Assembly (NCBI GenBank): GCA_965250105.1
Contig: OZ252290.1
Span: forward strand, 1 to 64,000
Length of the DNA: 64,000 bases
Reading direction: 5' to 3'
From: JBCBSK01 sp965250105
GTDB lineage: Bacteria > Pseudomonadota > Alphaproteobacteria > Rhizobiales > Tepidamorphaceae
Position numbers and translations under genes: made by a program. The notes below the pieces were generated by a model. The model was given only the letters and a program-made list of their open reading frames with translations, searched no databases and had not been told where the DNA came from. Shown here piece after piece: positions 16,986-26,037 of the stretch. Every line of letters begins with the position of its first letter. Position 1 is the stretch's first letter.

Positions 16986-18389
16986 TCAGACATAGGCGAC
17001 GGCCTTCACCGCCTGCACCACCTCGTCGACCGACGGCAGCGCCAGCTTTTCCAGATTGGCGGCATACGGCATCGGCACGTCCTTGCCGCAGATGCGGGTC
17101 GGCGGCGCGTCGAGATAGTCGAAGGCGTGTTCCATGACGCGCATGCAGATCTCGGCGCCGACGCCCGATTGCGGCCAACCCTCCTCCACCGTGACGACGC
17201 GGCCGGTCTTCTTGACCGACGCGATGATGGTGTCGGTATCCATCGGGCGGATCGTGCGCAGGTCGACGACCTCGACGCTGACCCCTTCGGCGGCCAGCAT
17301 GTCGGCGGCCTTCATGGCATAGGTCATGCCGATGCCGAAGGACACGATGGTGGCATCTGTGCCGGCGCGGGCGACCCTCGCCTTGCCGATCGGTACGATC
17401 CAGTCATCGACCAGCGGCACTTCGAAGCTGTGGCCGTAAAGGATCTCGTTTTCCAGGAAGACGACTGGGTTGGGGTCGCGGATGGCCGATTTCAGGAGTC
17501 CCTTGGCGTCGGCGGCCGACCAGGGCTGAACCACCTTGAGGCCCGGCACATGGCTGTACCAGGAGGCATAGTCCTGGCTGTGCTGGGCGGCGACGCGGGC
17601 GGCCGCGCCATTGGGGCCGCGAAACACGATCGGCGATCCCATCTGCCCGCCCGACATATAGAGCGTCTTGGCGGCCGAATTGATGATCTGGTCCATCGCC
17701 TGCATGGCGAAATTGAAGGTCATGAATTCGACGATCGGCTTCAGTCCGGCCATCGCCGCGCCGACGCCGAGCCCGGTGAAGCCGTGTTCGGTGATTGGCG
17801 TGTCGATCACCCGGCGCGGGCCGAATTCGTCGAGCAGGCCCTGGGTGATCTTGTAGGCGCCCTGATATTCGGCGACCTCCTCGCCCATCACGAAGACATC
17901 GCCATCGCGGCGCATTTCCTCCGCCATGGCATCGCGTAGCGCTTCGCGCACAGTCATCTCGACCATCTGCGTGCCCTCGGGAATCTCGGTATCGGGCGCC
18001 GCCGCCTCGGGCGCTGGCGCGGTCATGGGCACGGGGGCCGGTGCCGCGGCCGGAGCGGGCGCCGGTGCCTGCGGCGCCGGCTCGGCGGGTGCCGGCTGTT
18101 CCGCCCCGTTCGCCGCCGGCGCCGTGTCGATCGCGGATGCGTCCTCGCCATCCCCGAGCAGGAAGGCGATCGGCGTGTTGACCTTCACATTCTCGGTGCC
18201 CTCCGGCACCAGGATCTTGCCGATCGTGCCCTCGTCGACCGCCTCGACCTCCATGGTCGCCTTGTCGGTCTCGATCTCGGCGATCACGTCACCACTGGTC
18301 ACCGTGTCGCCTTCGGCCTTGAGCCATTTGGCGAGCGTGCCTTCCTCCATGGTCGGCGACAGCGCCGGCATCAAAATCTCGATTGGCAT
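16986..18389 (-). CDS. pdhB: Pyruvate dehydrogenase E1 beta subunit with N-terminal lipoyl domain
   Basis: 467 aa. A biotinyl/lipoyl domain occupies about residues 1-80, with its Lys in ETDKATMEVEA. An Ala/Pro-rich linker (about 90-135) joins it to the transketolase-like E1-beta domain that begins TVREALRDAMAEEMRRD. E1-beta with its own lipoyl domain is characteristic of alphaproteobacterial PDH. A TTG one codon upstream is possible; the ATG at 18389 has AAGGGA in front. It lies 81 bp downstream of pdhA. Its lipoyl domain is closely similar in sequence to that of PdhC, as expected for a shared substrate of LipA. Confidence 0.97.
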   Translation of the reverse strand: MPIEILMPALSPTMEEGTLAKWLKAEGDTVTSGDVIAEIETDKATMEVEAVDEGTIGKILVPEGTENVKVNTPIAFLLGDGEDASAIDTAPAANGAEQPAPAEPAPQAPAPAPAAAPAPVPMTAPAPEAAAPDTEIPEGTQMVEMTVREALRDAMAEEMRRDGDVFVMGEEVAEYQGAYKITQGLLDEFGPRRVIDTPITEHGFTGLGVGAAMAGLKPIVEFMTFNFAMQAMDQIINSAAKTLYMSGGQMGSPIVFRGPNGAAARVAAQHSQDYASWYSHVPGLKVVQPWSAADAKGLLKSAIRDPNPVVFLENEILYGHSFEVPLVDDWIVPIGKARVARAGTDATIVSFGIGMTYAMKAADMLAAEGVSVEVVDLRTIRPMDTDTIIASVKKTGRVVTVEEGWPQSGVGAEICMRVMEHAFDYLDAPPTRICGKDVPMPYAANLEKLALPSVDEVVQAVKAVAYV

Positions 18390-18470
18390 CAACGGGTCCC
18401 TTGATACAGAATCTGCTACAGAATCCGATGTCGTTCATGTCGCCCGAACCGGCACGTCCGGGCCCGGCCG

Positions 18471-19541
18471 TCAGCGGTAGATATCGGTCCACAGCTCCGA
18501 CGGATCGGGCTCGGGGTCGAGCTGGGCGAATTCGGCGGCGTCGGTGACGATGGCGCGGACATCCTTGTCGATCGCCTTCAATTCGTCCTCGCTCTTGCCG
18601 TGTTCCTCGAGCAGCCGATGCTTGACCTGTTCGATCGGGTCATGCTCGCCGCGCATCTTCTGGACCTCGTCCTTGGAGCGATATTTCGCGGGGTCGGACA
18701 TGGAATGCCCGCGATAGCGATAGGTTTTCATTTCGAGGATGTAGGGCCCGTTGCCGGAGCGGGTGAAGTCGAGCGCCTCCTCGCCGGCCGCTTTGACCGC
18801 GCGCACATCCATGCCGTCGACCTGGCGGCCGGGAATGGCGAAGGACGCGCCGCGCTGCGACAGGTCGGTGGTCGCCGACGACCGCTTCACCGCCGTGCCC
18901 ATGGCGTATTGATTGTTCTCGATCACATAGACGACCGGCAACTGCCAGAGCTCGGCCATGTTGAAGCTCTCATAGACCTGGCCCTGATTGGCCGCGCCGT
19001 CGCCGAAATAGGTGATCGAGACGAGGCCGTTGTCGCGATAGCGGTTGGCGAAGGCGAGACCGGTGCCGAGCGAGACCTGGGCGCCGACGATGCCGTGGCC
19101 GCCATAGAAATGCTCTTCCTTGGAGAACATGTGCATCGACCCGCCCTTGCCCTTGGAGAGCCCGCCGCGGCGGCCGGTCAGTTCGGCCATGACGCCCTTG
19201 GGGTCCATGCCGCAGGCCAGCATATGGCCATGGTCGCGATAGCCGGTGATCACCTGATCGCCATGCTTCTGCGCCATCTGCATGCCGACGACGACCGCTT
19301 CCTGGCCGATATAGAGATGGCAGAACCCGCCGATCAGTCCCATGCCGTACATCTGGCCGGCACGCTCCTCGAAGCGGCGGATCAGCAGCATGTCGCGATA
19401 GGCCTTCAGCTCCTCGTCGAGCGTCAGCGCGGCCAGGGCGGGTTGCTTGGCCGAAGCTGTCGTCTTCTTCGCGGTCGACGATTTCCGACGCGTGGACTGT
19501 CCGGCGGATTTCGCGGCGGTGGACTGGGCGGAACGTGCCAT
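18471..19541 (-). CDS. pdhA: Pyruvate dehydrogenase E1 alpha subunit
   Basis: Thiamine-diphosphate-binding subunit that decarboxylates pyruvate, 356 aa. A Lys/Ser/Ala-rich N-terminal extension (about residues 1-40, probably disordered) precedes the dehydrogenase domain starting LDEELKAYRDMLLIRRFEE. The ThDP/Mg-binding motif GDGAANQGQVYESFNMA is clear, and the phosphorylation-loop-like YRYRGHSMSDPAKYRS is conserved. It is the first gene of the pdh cluster, with the FtsB-like gene 137 bp upstream on the same strand. Confidence 0.97.
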   Translation of the reverse strand: MARSAQSTAAKSAGQSTRRKSSTAKKTTASAKQPALAALTLDEELKAYRDMLLIRRFEERAGQMYGMGLIGGFCHLYIGQEAVVVGMQMAQKHGDQVITGYRDHGHMLACGMDPKGVMAELTGRRGGLSKGKGGSMHMFSKEEHFYGGHGIVGAQVSLGTGLAFANRYRDNGLVSITYFGDGAANQGQVYESFNMAELWQLPVVYVIENNQYAMGTAVKRSSATTDLSQRGASFAIPGRQVDGMDVRAVKAAGEEALDFTRSGNGPYILEMKTYRYRGHSMSDPAKYRSKDEVQKMRGEHDPIEQVKHRLLEEHGKSEDELKAIDKDVRAIVTDAAEFAQLDPEPDPSELWTDIYR

Positions 19542-19678
19542 TGTGTCTCCCTGATCCCTGTTTTCAATAGGGATATCGCACAGAGCAGCGCTTGGCTATA
19601 TCGCGGCGGATGGAAAAGCTGCTGCGCCACCAGGGCGAGAGACGGCGGGGCGGCCGTGCGGCCGGAGCTGGCCCGAGC

Positions 19679-19990
19679 CTAGTCCGGCAGGATCAGGATC
19701 CTGTCGCCGGGATCGACGAAGCCGAGCAGGAAGCGCGCCCGCTCGTCCAGCATGTCGGGATCGATGCGGTCGCTGCGCAGAAGATCGATCCGCCGCTCAT
19801 AGCCCGATCGTTCGTCGACTAACGCATCGCGCTGCGCGACAAGCGATTGTTCGAGCGCGACGAGCCTGTCGCGCTCGGTCAGGCCATGCGCGCCATAGAC
19901 CGCGTGATAGGCGAAATAGGCCAGGCTGGCCGCGCCGATGGCGAGAGCCAGAAAGCCCCTTTTTCGCCGCCTGACCGGTGTCGATCGCAT
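19679..19990 (-). CDS. Septum formation initiator, FtsB/DivIC family
   Basis: 103 aa bitopic membrane protein. A short basic cytoplasmic tail (RRRKRG), one TM at about residues 12-30 (FLALAIGAASLAYFAYHAVY), then a periplasmic coiled coil with heptad Leu/Ile (RLVALEQSLVAQRDALVDER) and the family-typical C-terminal ERARFLLGF. FtsB bridges FtsL and FtsQ in the divisome. It lies between eno and pdhA, the conserved alphaproteobacterial site. A TTAA-N7-TTAA CtrA-type site lies 70-85 bp upstream, which would put it under cell-cycle control. Confidence 0.9.
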   Translation of the reverse strand: MRSTPVRRRKRGFLALAIGAASLAYFAYHAVYGAHGLTERDRLVALEQSLVAQRDALVDERSGYERRIDLLRSDRIDPDMLDERARFLLGFVDPGDRILILPD

Positions 19991-20059
19991 CGCGCCACCC
20001 TTCCCGTCCGCGCTTGGAGGCGCGGAACCGCATTGACGACTGATCTATCCGGCAAGCGC

Positions 20060-20075
20060 TTAAATCCCGGTTAAC
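20060..20075 (-). promoter_or_regulatory. Putative CtrA-binding site (TTAA-N7-TTAA)
   Basis: TTAA-ATCCCGG-TTAAC on the plus strand, and TTAA-N7-TTAA also when read on the minus strand. It matches the full alphaproteobacterial CtrA consensus TTAA-N7-TTAA(C). It lies in the 115 bp gap between eno and the FtsB-like gene, 70-85 bp upstream of the latter's start, a suitable place for promoter control. Confidence 0.55.
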
Positions 20076-20105
20076 CAAGCAGGTCCGCTGCGCAACCAGA
20101 ACCGG

Positions 20106-21377
20106 TCAGCGCAGCGCCGCCAAGCCCGGATAGAGCGCGATGTCGCCGAGTTCTTCCTCGATGCGCAGGAGCTGGTTGTATTTCGCCAACCGGTCCGAGC
20201 GGGCCAGCGAGCCGGTCTTGATCTGGCCGCAGCCGGTGGCCACCGCGAGATCGGCGATGGTGGCGTCCTCGGTCTCGCCCGACCGGTGCGACATGACCGC
20301 GCGATAGGACGCGCGATGCGCCATGTCGACGGCTTCCAGTGTCTCGGTCAGCGTGCCGATCTGGTTGACCTTGACGAGGATGGCGTTGGCGACATGGCGT
20401 TCGATACCTTGTTCGAGGCGCTCTGTATTGGTGACGAACAGGTCGTCGCCGACGAGCTGCACCCGGCCGCCGAGGCTTTCGGTCAGCGCCGCCCAGCCGT
20501 CCCAGTCGTCCTCGGCCATGCCGTCCTCGATCGAGACGATCGGATAGCGGGCGCAGAGATCCTCGTAATAGGCGACGAGGCCCGCGCCATCGAGCGTCTT
20601 GCCCTCGCCGTCGAGGCGATAGGCGCCGTCCTTGTAGAATTCGGTCGAGGCCGCGTCGAGCGCGATGACGATGTCGTCCTGCGGCCGGTAGCCGGCGCGT
20701 TCCACCGCGGTCATGATGAAGCCGAGCGCCTCGTCCGCCGAGCCGAGGCCTGGCGCGAAACCACCCTCGTCGCCGACATTGGTATTGTGGCCGGCATCCT
20801 TCAGGCCCTTGCGCAGCGTGTGGAAGACCTCGGCCCCCATGCGCAAGCCTTCGGCGAAGGTCGGCGCGCCGACCGGCAGGATCATGAATTCCTGGATGTC
20901 GATCGGGTTGTCGGCATGGGCGCCACCATTGACGATGTTCATCATCGGTACCGGCATGATGCGTGCGCCTGCCCCGCCGACATAGCGGTAGAGTGGCAGG
21001 CCGGACGCTTCGGCGGCGGCCTTGGCGACGGCCAGCGACACGCCGAGAATGGCATTGGCGCCGAGGCGCCCCTTGTTCTCGGTGCCGTCAAGGGTCACCA
21101 GCGCTTCGTCGATCTCGACCTGGCCCTCGGCGTCGAGACCGACCAGGATCTCGGCGATCTCGGTGTTGACCGCGCCGACAGCCTTGAGGACGCCCTTGCC
21201 GAGATAGCGGTCGCCGCCATCGCGCAGTTCGACCGCCTCATGCGCGCCCGTCGACGCGCCCGACGGCACCGCGGCACGACCGAAGGAGCCATCCTCCAGG
21301 AGAATATCGACCTCGACCGTCGGATTGCCCCGACTGTCGATGATTTCGCGGCCCTGAACATCGGCGATGGCGGTCAT
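20106..21377 (-). CDS. eno: Enolase
   Basis: Converts 2-phosphoglycerate to phosphoenolpyruvate in glycolysis, 423 aa, normal length. The N-terminus has REIIDSRGNPTVEVD and SGASTGAHEAVELRDG; the metal-binding and catalytic regions include VSIEDGMAEDDW, LVGDDLFVTN and the signature SHRSGETEDATIADLAV. The ATG at 21377 has AGGAT upstream. It diverges from the DUF1835 gene, with 89 bp between the two starts. Confidence 0.98.
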   Translation of the reverse strand: MTAIADVQGREIIDSRGNPTVEVDILLEDGSFGRAAVPSGASTGAHEAVELRDGGDRYLGKGVLKAVGAVNTEIAEILVGLDAEGQVEIDEALVTLDGTENKGRLGANAILGVSLAVAKAAAEASGLPLYRYVGGAGARIMPVPMMNIVNGGAHADNPIDIQEFMILPVGAPTFAEGLRMGAEVFHTLRKGLKDAGHNTNVGDEGGFAPGLGSADEALGFIMTAVERAGYRPQDDIVIALDAASTEFYKDGAYRLDGEGKTLDGAGLVAYYEDLCARYPIVSIEDGMAEDDWDGWAALTESLGGRVQLVGDDLFVTNTERLEQGIERHVANAILVKVNQIGTLTETLEAVDMAHRASYRAVMSHRSGETEDATIADLAVATGCGQIKTGSLARSDRLAKYNQLLRIEEELGDIALYPGLAALR

Positions 21378-21466
21378 GGTGGATCCTGTCTATTGTGTCC
21401 GGCGTCTCGGCGCGTTTGGCGCGCCTGCTTCTAGCGCACGTGTCCCGGGGACAAAAGAGGTCCGCC

Positions 21467-22465
21467 ATGTCAATTCTCGTGATCACCAATGGCGATGTCG
21501 CCACCGATCTCCTGAAGGCCGCCGGGCTGGCTGGCGACAGCCTGATCGCCTGGCGCGATGTCCTGCATGAGGGCCCGGTGGTCGATGACGGCGATCTCGC
21601 CGGCCTGTCGGCCCGGCGTGCCGCCTATCTCGCCGAAACCTATTCGGCCGGGAACGGTGTGGACAGTATCGCCGAGGACTTCCGGGCGCGCGATGCCGCC
21701 TTCGTCGCGCATCCGAATCACGAGCGGGTCGAGCTCTGGTTCGAGCACGATCTCTACGACCAGCTGCAACTGCTCCAGATCCTGACCCTGTTCGACCGCG
21801 ACGGACGTCATGACGGCGTGTTTCTGGTCCAGGCGCCGAGCCATCTCGGGCTTGAAACGCCGGAGACGATCGGCCGCTTCGCCGCCGATGCCGTCGAACT
21901 GGCGCCGGAAGCCTTCGCCCTGGCGGCGCGCGCCTGGGCGGCGTTCGCCTCGGGGACGCCCGAAAAGGTCATGGCCGCCGTCGAGACCGAGGACATGACG
22001 GCGCTGCCCTGGCTGCGCCCGGCGCTGCTGCGACTTCTCGCCGAATTGCCGGACGACCGGTGTCACCTGTCGCAGACAGACTGGATGATCCTCGACACGC
22101 TGAACGAGCAAGGCCCGCTGCCGGCCGGCCCGCTGTTCAAGGCCTATCAGGCCCGCGAGACGGCGGCCTTCCATGGCGATCTCAGCTTCTTCGACCGCCT
22201 CGATGGCCTGAAGGAAGGTGGCCGACCGCTCGTTGAAGGGCCGGCAGGAGCCTACCGCACGATCACCCGCGACGCCGACGGGCGTCCGGCGGGAGCCTAT
22301 CTCGAAACGCCCTTCGCGCTCACCGATGCCGGCAAGGCCGTCCTATCGGGTGAAGCGGGCATGGCACGGCCGATCGCGCCCGGCACATGGTTCGGCGCGA
22401 CGGAACTTGGCGACGCGGCGCCCTGGCGCTGGGATCGGACGCGGCAGACGCTGATCGGTGCGTGA
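21467..22465 (+). CDS. DUF1835 domain protein
   Basis: 332 aa. The N-terminal half matches the DUF1835 family: ILVITNGDVATDLLKAAGL, DVLHEGPV and the conserved VELWFEHDLYDQLQLLQIL. The C-terminal part (LSQTDWMILDTLNEQGPL onward) resembles a winged-helix-like extension found in many members. Members are sometimes labelled as sigma-factor related, but no DNA-binding sigma regions are visible and the function is unknown. The start is at the ATG behind AAAGAGG. It diverges from eno and converges on kdsA across an inverted repeat. No signal peptide or TM is seen. Confidence 0.85.
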   Translation: MSILVITNGDVATDLLKAAGLAGDSLIAWRDVLHEGPVVDDGDLAGLSARRAAYLAETYSAGNGVDSIAEDFRARDAAFVAHPNHERVELWFEHDLYDQLQLLQILTLFDRDGRHDGVFLVQAPSHLGLETPETIGRFAADAVELAPEAFALAARAWAAFASGTPEKVMAAVETEDMTALPWLRPALLRLLAELPDDRCHLSQTDWMILDTLNEQGPLPAGPLFKAYQARETAAFHGDLSFFDRLDGLKEGGRPLVEGPAGAYRTITRDADGRPAGAYLETPFALTDAGKAVLSGEAGMARPIAPGTWFGATELGDAAPWRWDRTRQTLIGA

Positions 22466-22515
22466 TCTCCGCGAGCAGCAGTTCCGGCGAAAGTGAGAAC
22501 CGGCTTGGCGGAGAT
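22465..22515. terminator. Inverted repeat between convergent DUF1835 gene and kdsA
   Basis: ATCTCCGC (22465-22472) and GCGGAGAT (22508-22515) form an 8 bp perfect stem starting at the last base of the DUF1835 stop codon and ending 5 bp before the kdsA stop codon on the other strand. The loop is 35 bases with little extra pairing and no T-run follows, so a bidirectional terminator role is only likely by position. Confidence 0.35.
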
Positions 22516-22520
22516 ATGCT

Positions 22521-23378
22521 CTAAATGGTCGCCACGGGCGCGCGCTTGGCGAGATTGTCGAAGCCAATCAAAATCTCAAGAAGTCCGCGCAATCCCTTGA
22601 AAGGAATCATATTTGGACCGTCGGACGGTGCCTTGTCCGGGTCGCGGTGGGTTTCGATGAAGAGCCCCGCCACGCCGACCGCGACGGCCGCCCGCGCCAG
22701 GACCGGCACGAATTCCCGCTGCCCGCCCGAGGTGGTGCCCTGCCCGCCCGGCTGCTGCACCGAATGGGTGGCGTCGAACACGACCGGATAGCCCGTCGCC
22801 GCCATGACCGGCAGGCTGCGCATGTCGGAAACCAGCGTGTTATAGCCGAAGGACGCGCCGCGCTCGATCAGGATGACGTTGGGATTACCGGCCTCGGCCA
22901 CTTTGGCGGCGACGTTCCGCATGTCCCAGGGCGCCAGGAACTGGCCCTTCTTGACCGATACCGCGCGCCCGGTCGCGGCGGCGGCGTGCAGAAGATCGGT
23001 CTGCCGGCACAGGAAGGCCGGGATCTGCAAAAGATCGACCGCCTCGGCCACCGGCGCGCATTGTTCGGGCAGATGCACGTCCGTGGTGACCGGAATGTCG
23101 AGCGTCTCGCGGATCTCGGCGAAGATCGGCACCGCCGTGCCCAGGCCGAGCCCGCGCGGGCTGGCCCCGCTCGTCCGGTTCGCCTTGTCGAAGGATGTCT
23201 TGAAGACGAGGCCGATGCCGAGTTCGTAAGCCAGTTCGCGCAAGGCCGAGGCCATGTCCAGCGCATGCGCCCGGCTTTCGAGCGCGCAGGGGCCGGCGAT
23301 CAGAACGAAGGGCCGGTCATTGGCGAAGCTGACGCCGCCGACCGAAACCGTGCGTGGCGGGGTGGCGGGCGCGGTCAT
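22521..23378 (-). CDS. kdsA: 3-deoxy-8-phosphooctulonate (KDO-8-P) synthase
   Basis: Condenses arabinose 5-phosphate and PEP to KDO 8-phosphate, the first committed step to the LPS inner core sugar, 285 aa. Visible motifs are FVLIAGPCALES, LVFKTSFDKANRTS, TDVHLPEQ, FLCRQTDLL, KKGQFLAPWDM and FDATHSVQQPGG. The ATG at 23378 overlaps the stop of the upstream VOC gene (ATGA), indicating translational coupling; the longer open frame upstream is in the wrong register for that gene. The order pyrG-VOC-kdsA reads leftward and ends at the convergent DUF1835 gene. Confidence 0.97.
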   Translation of the reverse strand: MTAPATPPRTVSVGGVSFANDRPFVLIAGPCALESRAHALDMASALRELAYELGIGLVFKTSFDKANRTSGASPRGLGLGTAVPIFAEIRETLDIPVTTDVHLPEQCAPVAEAVDLLQIPAFLCRQTDLLHAAAATGRAVSVKKGQFLAPWDMRNVAAKVAEAGNPNVILIERGASFGYNTLVSDMRSLPVMAATGYPVVFDATHSVQQPGGQGTTSGGQREFVPVLARAAVAVGVAGLFIETHRDPDKAPSDGPNMIPFKGLRGLLEILIGFDNLAKRAPVATI

Positions 23379-24289
23379 GAGCCGATATCCGGGGTTTCCT
23401 GGTGAAAGGCGATGGCCGAACCGAACGCGGTCGACGCCGCCACGACGAGCCGCGTGCCCTGATCGTCGAACGGGATCTCGCCGTCGGTCAACGCGGCGCG
23501 CGTCTTGTCGAGATCGTCGACTGCGATGCCGTAGCCGATGAAGCGCGGCGAGTTCACAACGCGGAGATCGACCGCGTCGCCCCAGATGCGGCGGGCGGCC
23601 TGCGGCGTCAGGACATGCACCGTACCGCGCGGGGTGACGAAGTCGACCCCGAGCGTCGAGGAATTCACGTCGCGCACGCCGCAGAAGAATTGCAGGAAAC
23701 GATGGTGATCGGCTGGGTCGGTCGCCACCATATGGACCGAGGCAATGGTCTTCGCGCCATTCGGATGGCGCTGGAAATCCGGCTTCCAGAAGTTTTCCGG
23801 ATAGACGTTCTCGCAGGCGAAGAACCCGCATTCCGGCATGAAGGGATCGCTGGCGAAGGCCAGCCGGAACGCCACCTTGCGTTCCGAGCCGTCGGGTTGG
23901 ATCGCGATGCGTTCGAAACCACCGGGCAGATAGCTCTGCAGATGGGCGGCCGCGAAGGCTTCGGCATCGGCCTGGGCGTCGCGGCTTTCCAGAACGAGCA
24001 TGCTCATCCCTTCGCGCCATTCCAGGAAATGATGGTTGAAGCGGGCGAAGGAGAATTCGCCGGGGCCGACGGCGGGAATAGCGCGCGGGTCGCGCATGCC
24101 GAGAATTTCGAGGAAACAGCGATCGAATTGGATCAGCGAGTTATGCGTGCCGAAAGGGTGCCGCGCCACCGGCGTCAGCGTGAAGCCCATCGCGGCATAG
24201 ACCTGGCGCGCATGGTCGAGGCCGTGCACGGCGAGAACCAGATGGTCGATCCCGCGCGCCGACGACGTGGTCCCAGTCGCTTCCGCCAT
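23375..24289 (-). CDS. VOC/glyoxalase-like domain protein
   Basis: 304 aa, vicinal-oxygen-chelate superfamily protein of the Glyoxalase_3 type. The opening segment, about residues 13-40 (RGIDHLVLAVHGLDHARQVY), is a classic VOC strand with a metal-ligand His, and a second module begins near residue 160 (IASVHMVATDPADHHRFLQFF). Substrate unknown. The ATG at 24289 shares one base with the pyrG stop, and its own stop overlaps the kdsA start, so pyrG-VOC-kdsA form a tightly coupled trio. No signal peptide. Confidence 0.85.
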   Translation of the reverse strand: MAEATGTTSSARGIDHLVLAVHGLDHARQVYAAMGFTLTPVARHPFGTHNSLIQFDRCFLEILGMRDPRAIPAVGPGEFSFARFNHHFLEWREGMSMLVLESRDAQADAEAFAAAHLQSYLPGGFERIAIQPDGSERKVAFRLAFASDPFMPECGFFACENVYPENFWKPDFQRHPNGAKTIASVHMVATDPADHHRFLQFFCGVRDVNSSTLGVDFVTPRGTVHVLTPQAARRIWGDAVDLRVVNSPRFIGYGIAVDDLDKTRAALTDGEIPFDDQGTRLVVAASTAFGSAIAFHQETPDIGS

Positions 24290-25917
24290 CAGACGAGCCT
24301 CGATTGTTCCACCGCCGCCGCGATGAAGGACGAAAACAGCGGATGCGGGTTGAACGGACGGCTTTTCAGTTCGGGATGGAACTGAACGCCGATGAACCAG
24401 GGATGGTCGGGATGTTCGACGATCTCCGGCAGAAGACCGTCGGGCGACAGGCCGGAAAAGCGCAAGCCCGCCGCCTCCAGCCTGTCGCGATAGTCCATGT
24501 TGACTTCATAGCGATGACGATGGCGCTCCGAGATATGGTCCGCGCCGTAGACTTCCGCGACCCGCGATCCGGCCGCGAGATTGGCCGGATAGGCGCCGAG
24601 CCGCATCGTGCCGCCGAGATTGCCCTCCGCCGCCCGGCGTTCGAGCGCATTGCCGCGCAGCCATTCGGTGAGAAGACCGACGACCGGGTCCTCGGCGGGG
24701 CCGAATTCGGTCGAGCCGGCGCCTGAAATGCCGGCGAGATGGCGCGCCGCCTCGATCACCGCCATCTGCATGCCGAAACAGATGCCGAAATAGGGCACGC
24801 CGCGCTCGCGCGCGAACTGCGCCGCGCGGATCTTGCCTTCCGCCCCGCGCAGGCCGAAACCGCCGGGTACCAGAATGCCGTGCACCTGTTCGAGAAGCGG
24901 TGTCGGGTCCTCGCGCTCGAAGACTTCCGATTCGATCCATTCGACATTGACCTTGACCCGGTTGGCCATGCCGCCATGGACGAGCGCCTCGTTGAGCGAC
25001 TTATAGGCGTCGAGAAGGCCGGTATATTTGCCGATCACGCCGATGGTGACGTCGCCTTCAGGCGCGCGCACGCGCTCGGCCACGTCGTGCCAGCGGGAAA
25101 TGTCGGGAGCGTCCTCGGGCGTCATGCCGAAGGCCCGCAGGACCTCCGCGTCGAGCCCTTCCCCGTGATAGGCCACCGGCACGGCATAGATGGTGTCGGC
25201 GTCCATCGCCTGGATCACCGAGCTTTCGCGCACATTGCAGAACAAGGCGAGCTTGCGCCGCTCGTCGGGCGGGATCGGCCGGTCGCAGCGGCACAGGAGA
25301 ATGTCCGGCTGGATGCCGATCGAGCGCAGTTCCTTGACCGAATGCTGCGTCGGCTTGGTCTTCATCTCGCCGGCGGACGGGATGAACGGCAGGAGCGTCA
25401 GATGGATGAAGACAGATTCGCCGCGCGGCAGTTCCTGGCCGAGCTGGCGGATCGCCTCGAAGAAGGGCAAGCCCTCGATATCGCCGACCGTGCCGCCGAT
25501 CTCGGCGAGCACGAAATCGACATCGTCATTGTCGCCCAGCACGAAGGCCTTGATGGCGTCCGTGACATGGGGAATGACCTGGATCGTGGCGCCGAGATAG
25601 TCGCCGCGCCGCTCCTTGGCGATGATGTCGGAATAGATCCGGCCGGTGGTGATGTTATCGTTCTGGGTGCAGGGCCGATCGGTGAAGCGCTCGTAATGGC
25701 CGAGATCGAGATCGGTCTCGGCCCCGTCATCGGTAACGAAGACCTCGCCATGCTGATAGGGGCTCATCGTCCCCGGATCGACATTGAGATAGGGATCGAG
25801 CTTCTTCAGCCGGACGGAATAGCCGCGAGCCTGAAGAAGCGCTCCGAGAGCGGCGGAAGCAAGTCCTTTGCCGAGCGAAGAGACCACGCCGCCGGTAATG
25901 AAGATGTACCGCGCCAT
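24289..25917 (-). CDS. pyrG: CTP synthase
   Basis: Makes CTP from UTP using glutamine nitrogen, 542 aa. The N-terminal synthase domain starts with FITGGVVSSLGKGLASAA and contains DPYLNVDPGTMSPYQHGEVF and EIGGTVGDIEGLPF. The C-terminal class I glutaminase has its nucleophile Cys in YFGICFGMQMAVIEA and the His/Glu pair in GVQFHPELKSRPF. It lies 120 bp downstream of secG. CTP is used by KdsB to activate KDO, a possible reason for the association with kdsA. Confidence 0.98.
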   Translation of the reverse strand: MARYIFITGGVVSSLGKGLASAALGALLQARGYSVRLKKLDPYLNVDPGTMSPYQHGEVFVTDDGAETDLDLGHYERFTDRPCTQNDNITTGRIYSDIIAKERRGDYLGATIQVIPHVTDAIKAFVLGDNDDVDFVLAEIGGTVGDIEGLPFFEAIRQLGQELPRGESVFIHLTLLPFIPSAGEMKTKPTQHSVKELRSIGIQPDILLCRCDRPIPPDERRKLALFCNVRESSVIQAMDADTIYAVPVAYHGEGLDAEVLRAFGMTPEDAPDISRWHDVAERVRAPEGDVTIGVIGKYTGLLDAYKSLNEALVHGGMANRVKVNVEWIESEVFEREDPTPLLEQVHGILVPGGFGLRGAEGKIRAAQFARERGVPYFGICFGMQMAVIEAARHLAGISGAGSTEFGPAEDPVVGLLTEWLRGNALERRAAEGNLGGTMRLGAYPANLAAGSRVAEVYGADHISERHRHRYEVNMDYRDRLEAAGLRFSGLSPDGLLPEIVEHPDHPWFIGVQFHPELKSRPFNPHPLFSSFIAAAVEQSRLV

Positions 25918-26037
25918 GGGCCTTCACTTATAAAGGTTCAAATCGATTCGGCGAGGCCAAATTTCGCCTGCCAGCCATGTCGTTGAGATGACGCCGGAAA
26001 GTCGCCGGTTCAGGTTCGGATCGAACGCCCCGACAGC

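Noticed and set aside
22521..24020. kdsA as a 499 residue fusion protein starting at 24020
   Set aside because: The extra N-terminal part is Arg-rich out-of-frame sequence of the VOC gene; the ATGA overlap at 23378 gives a normal-length KdsA.
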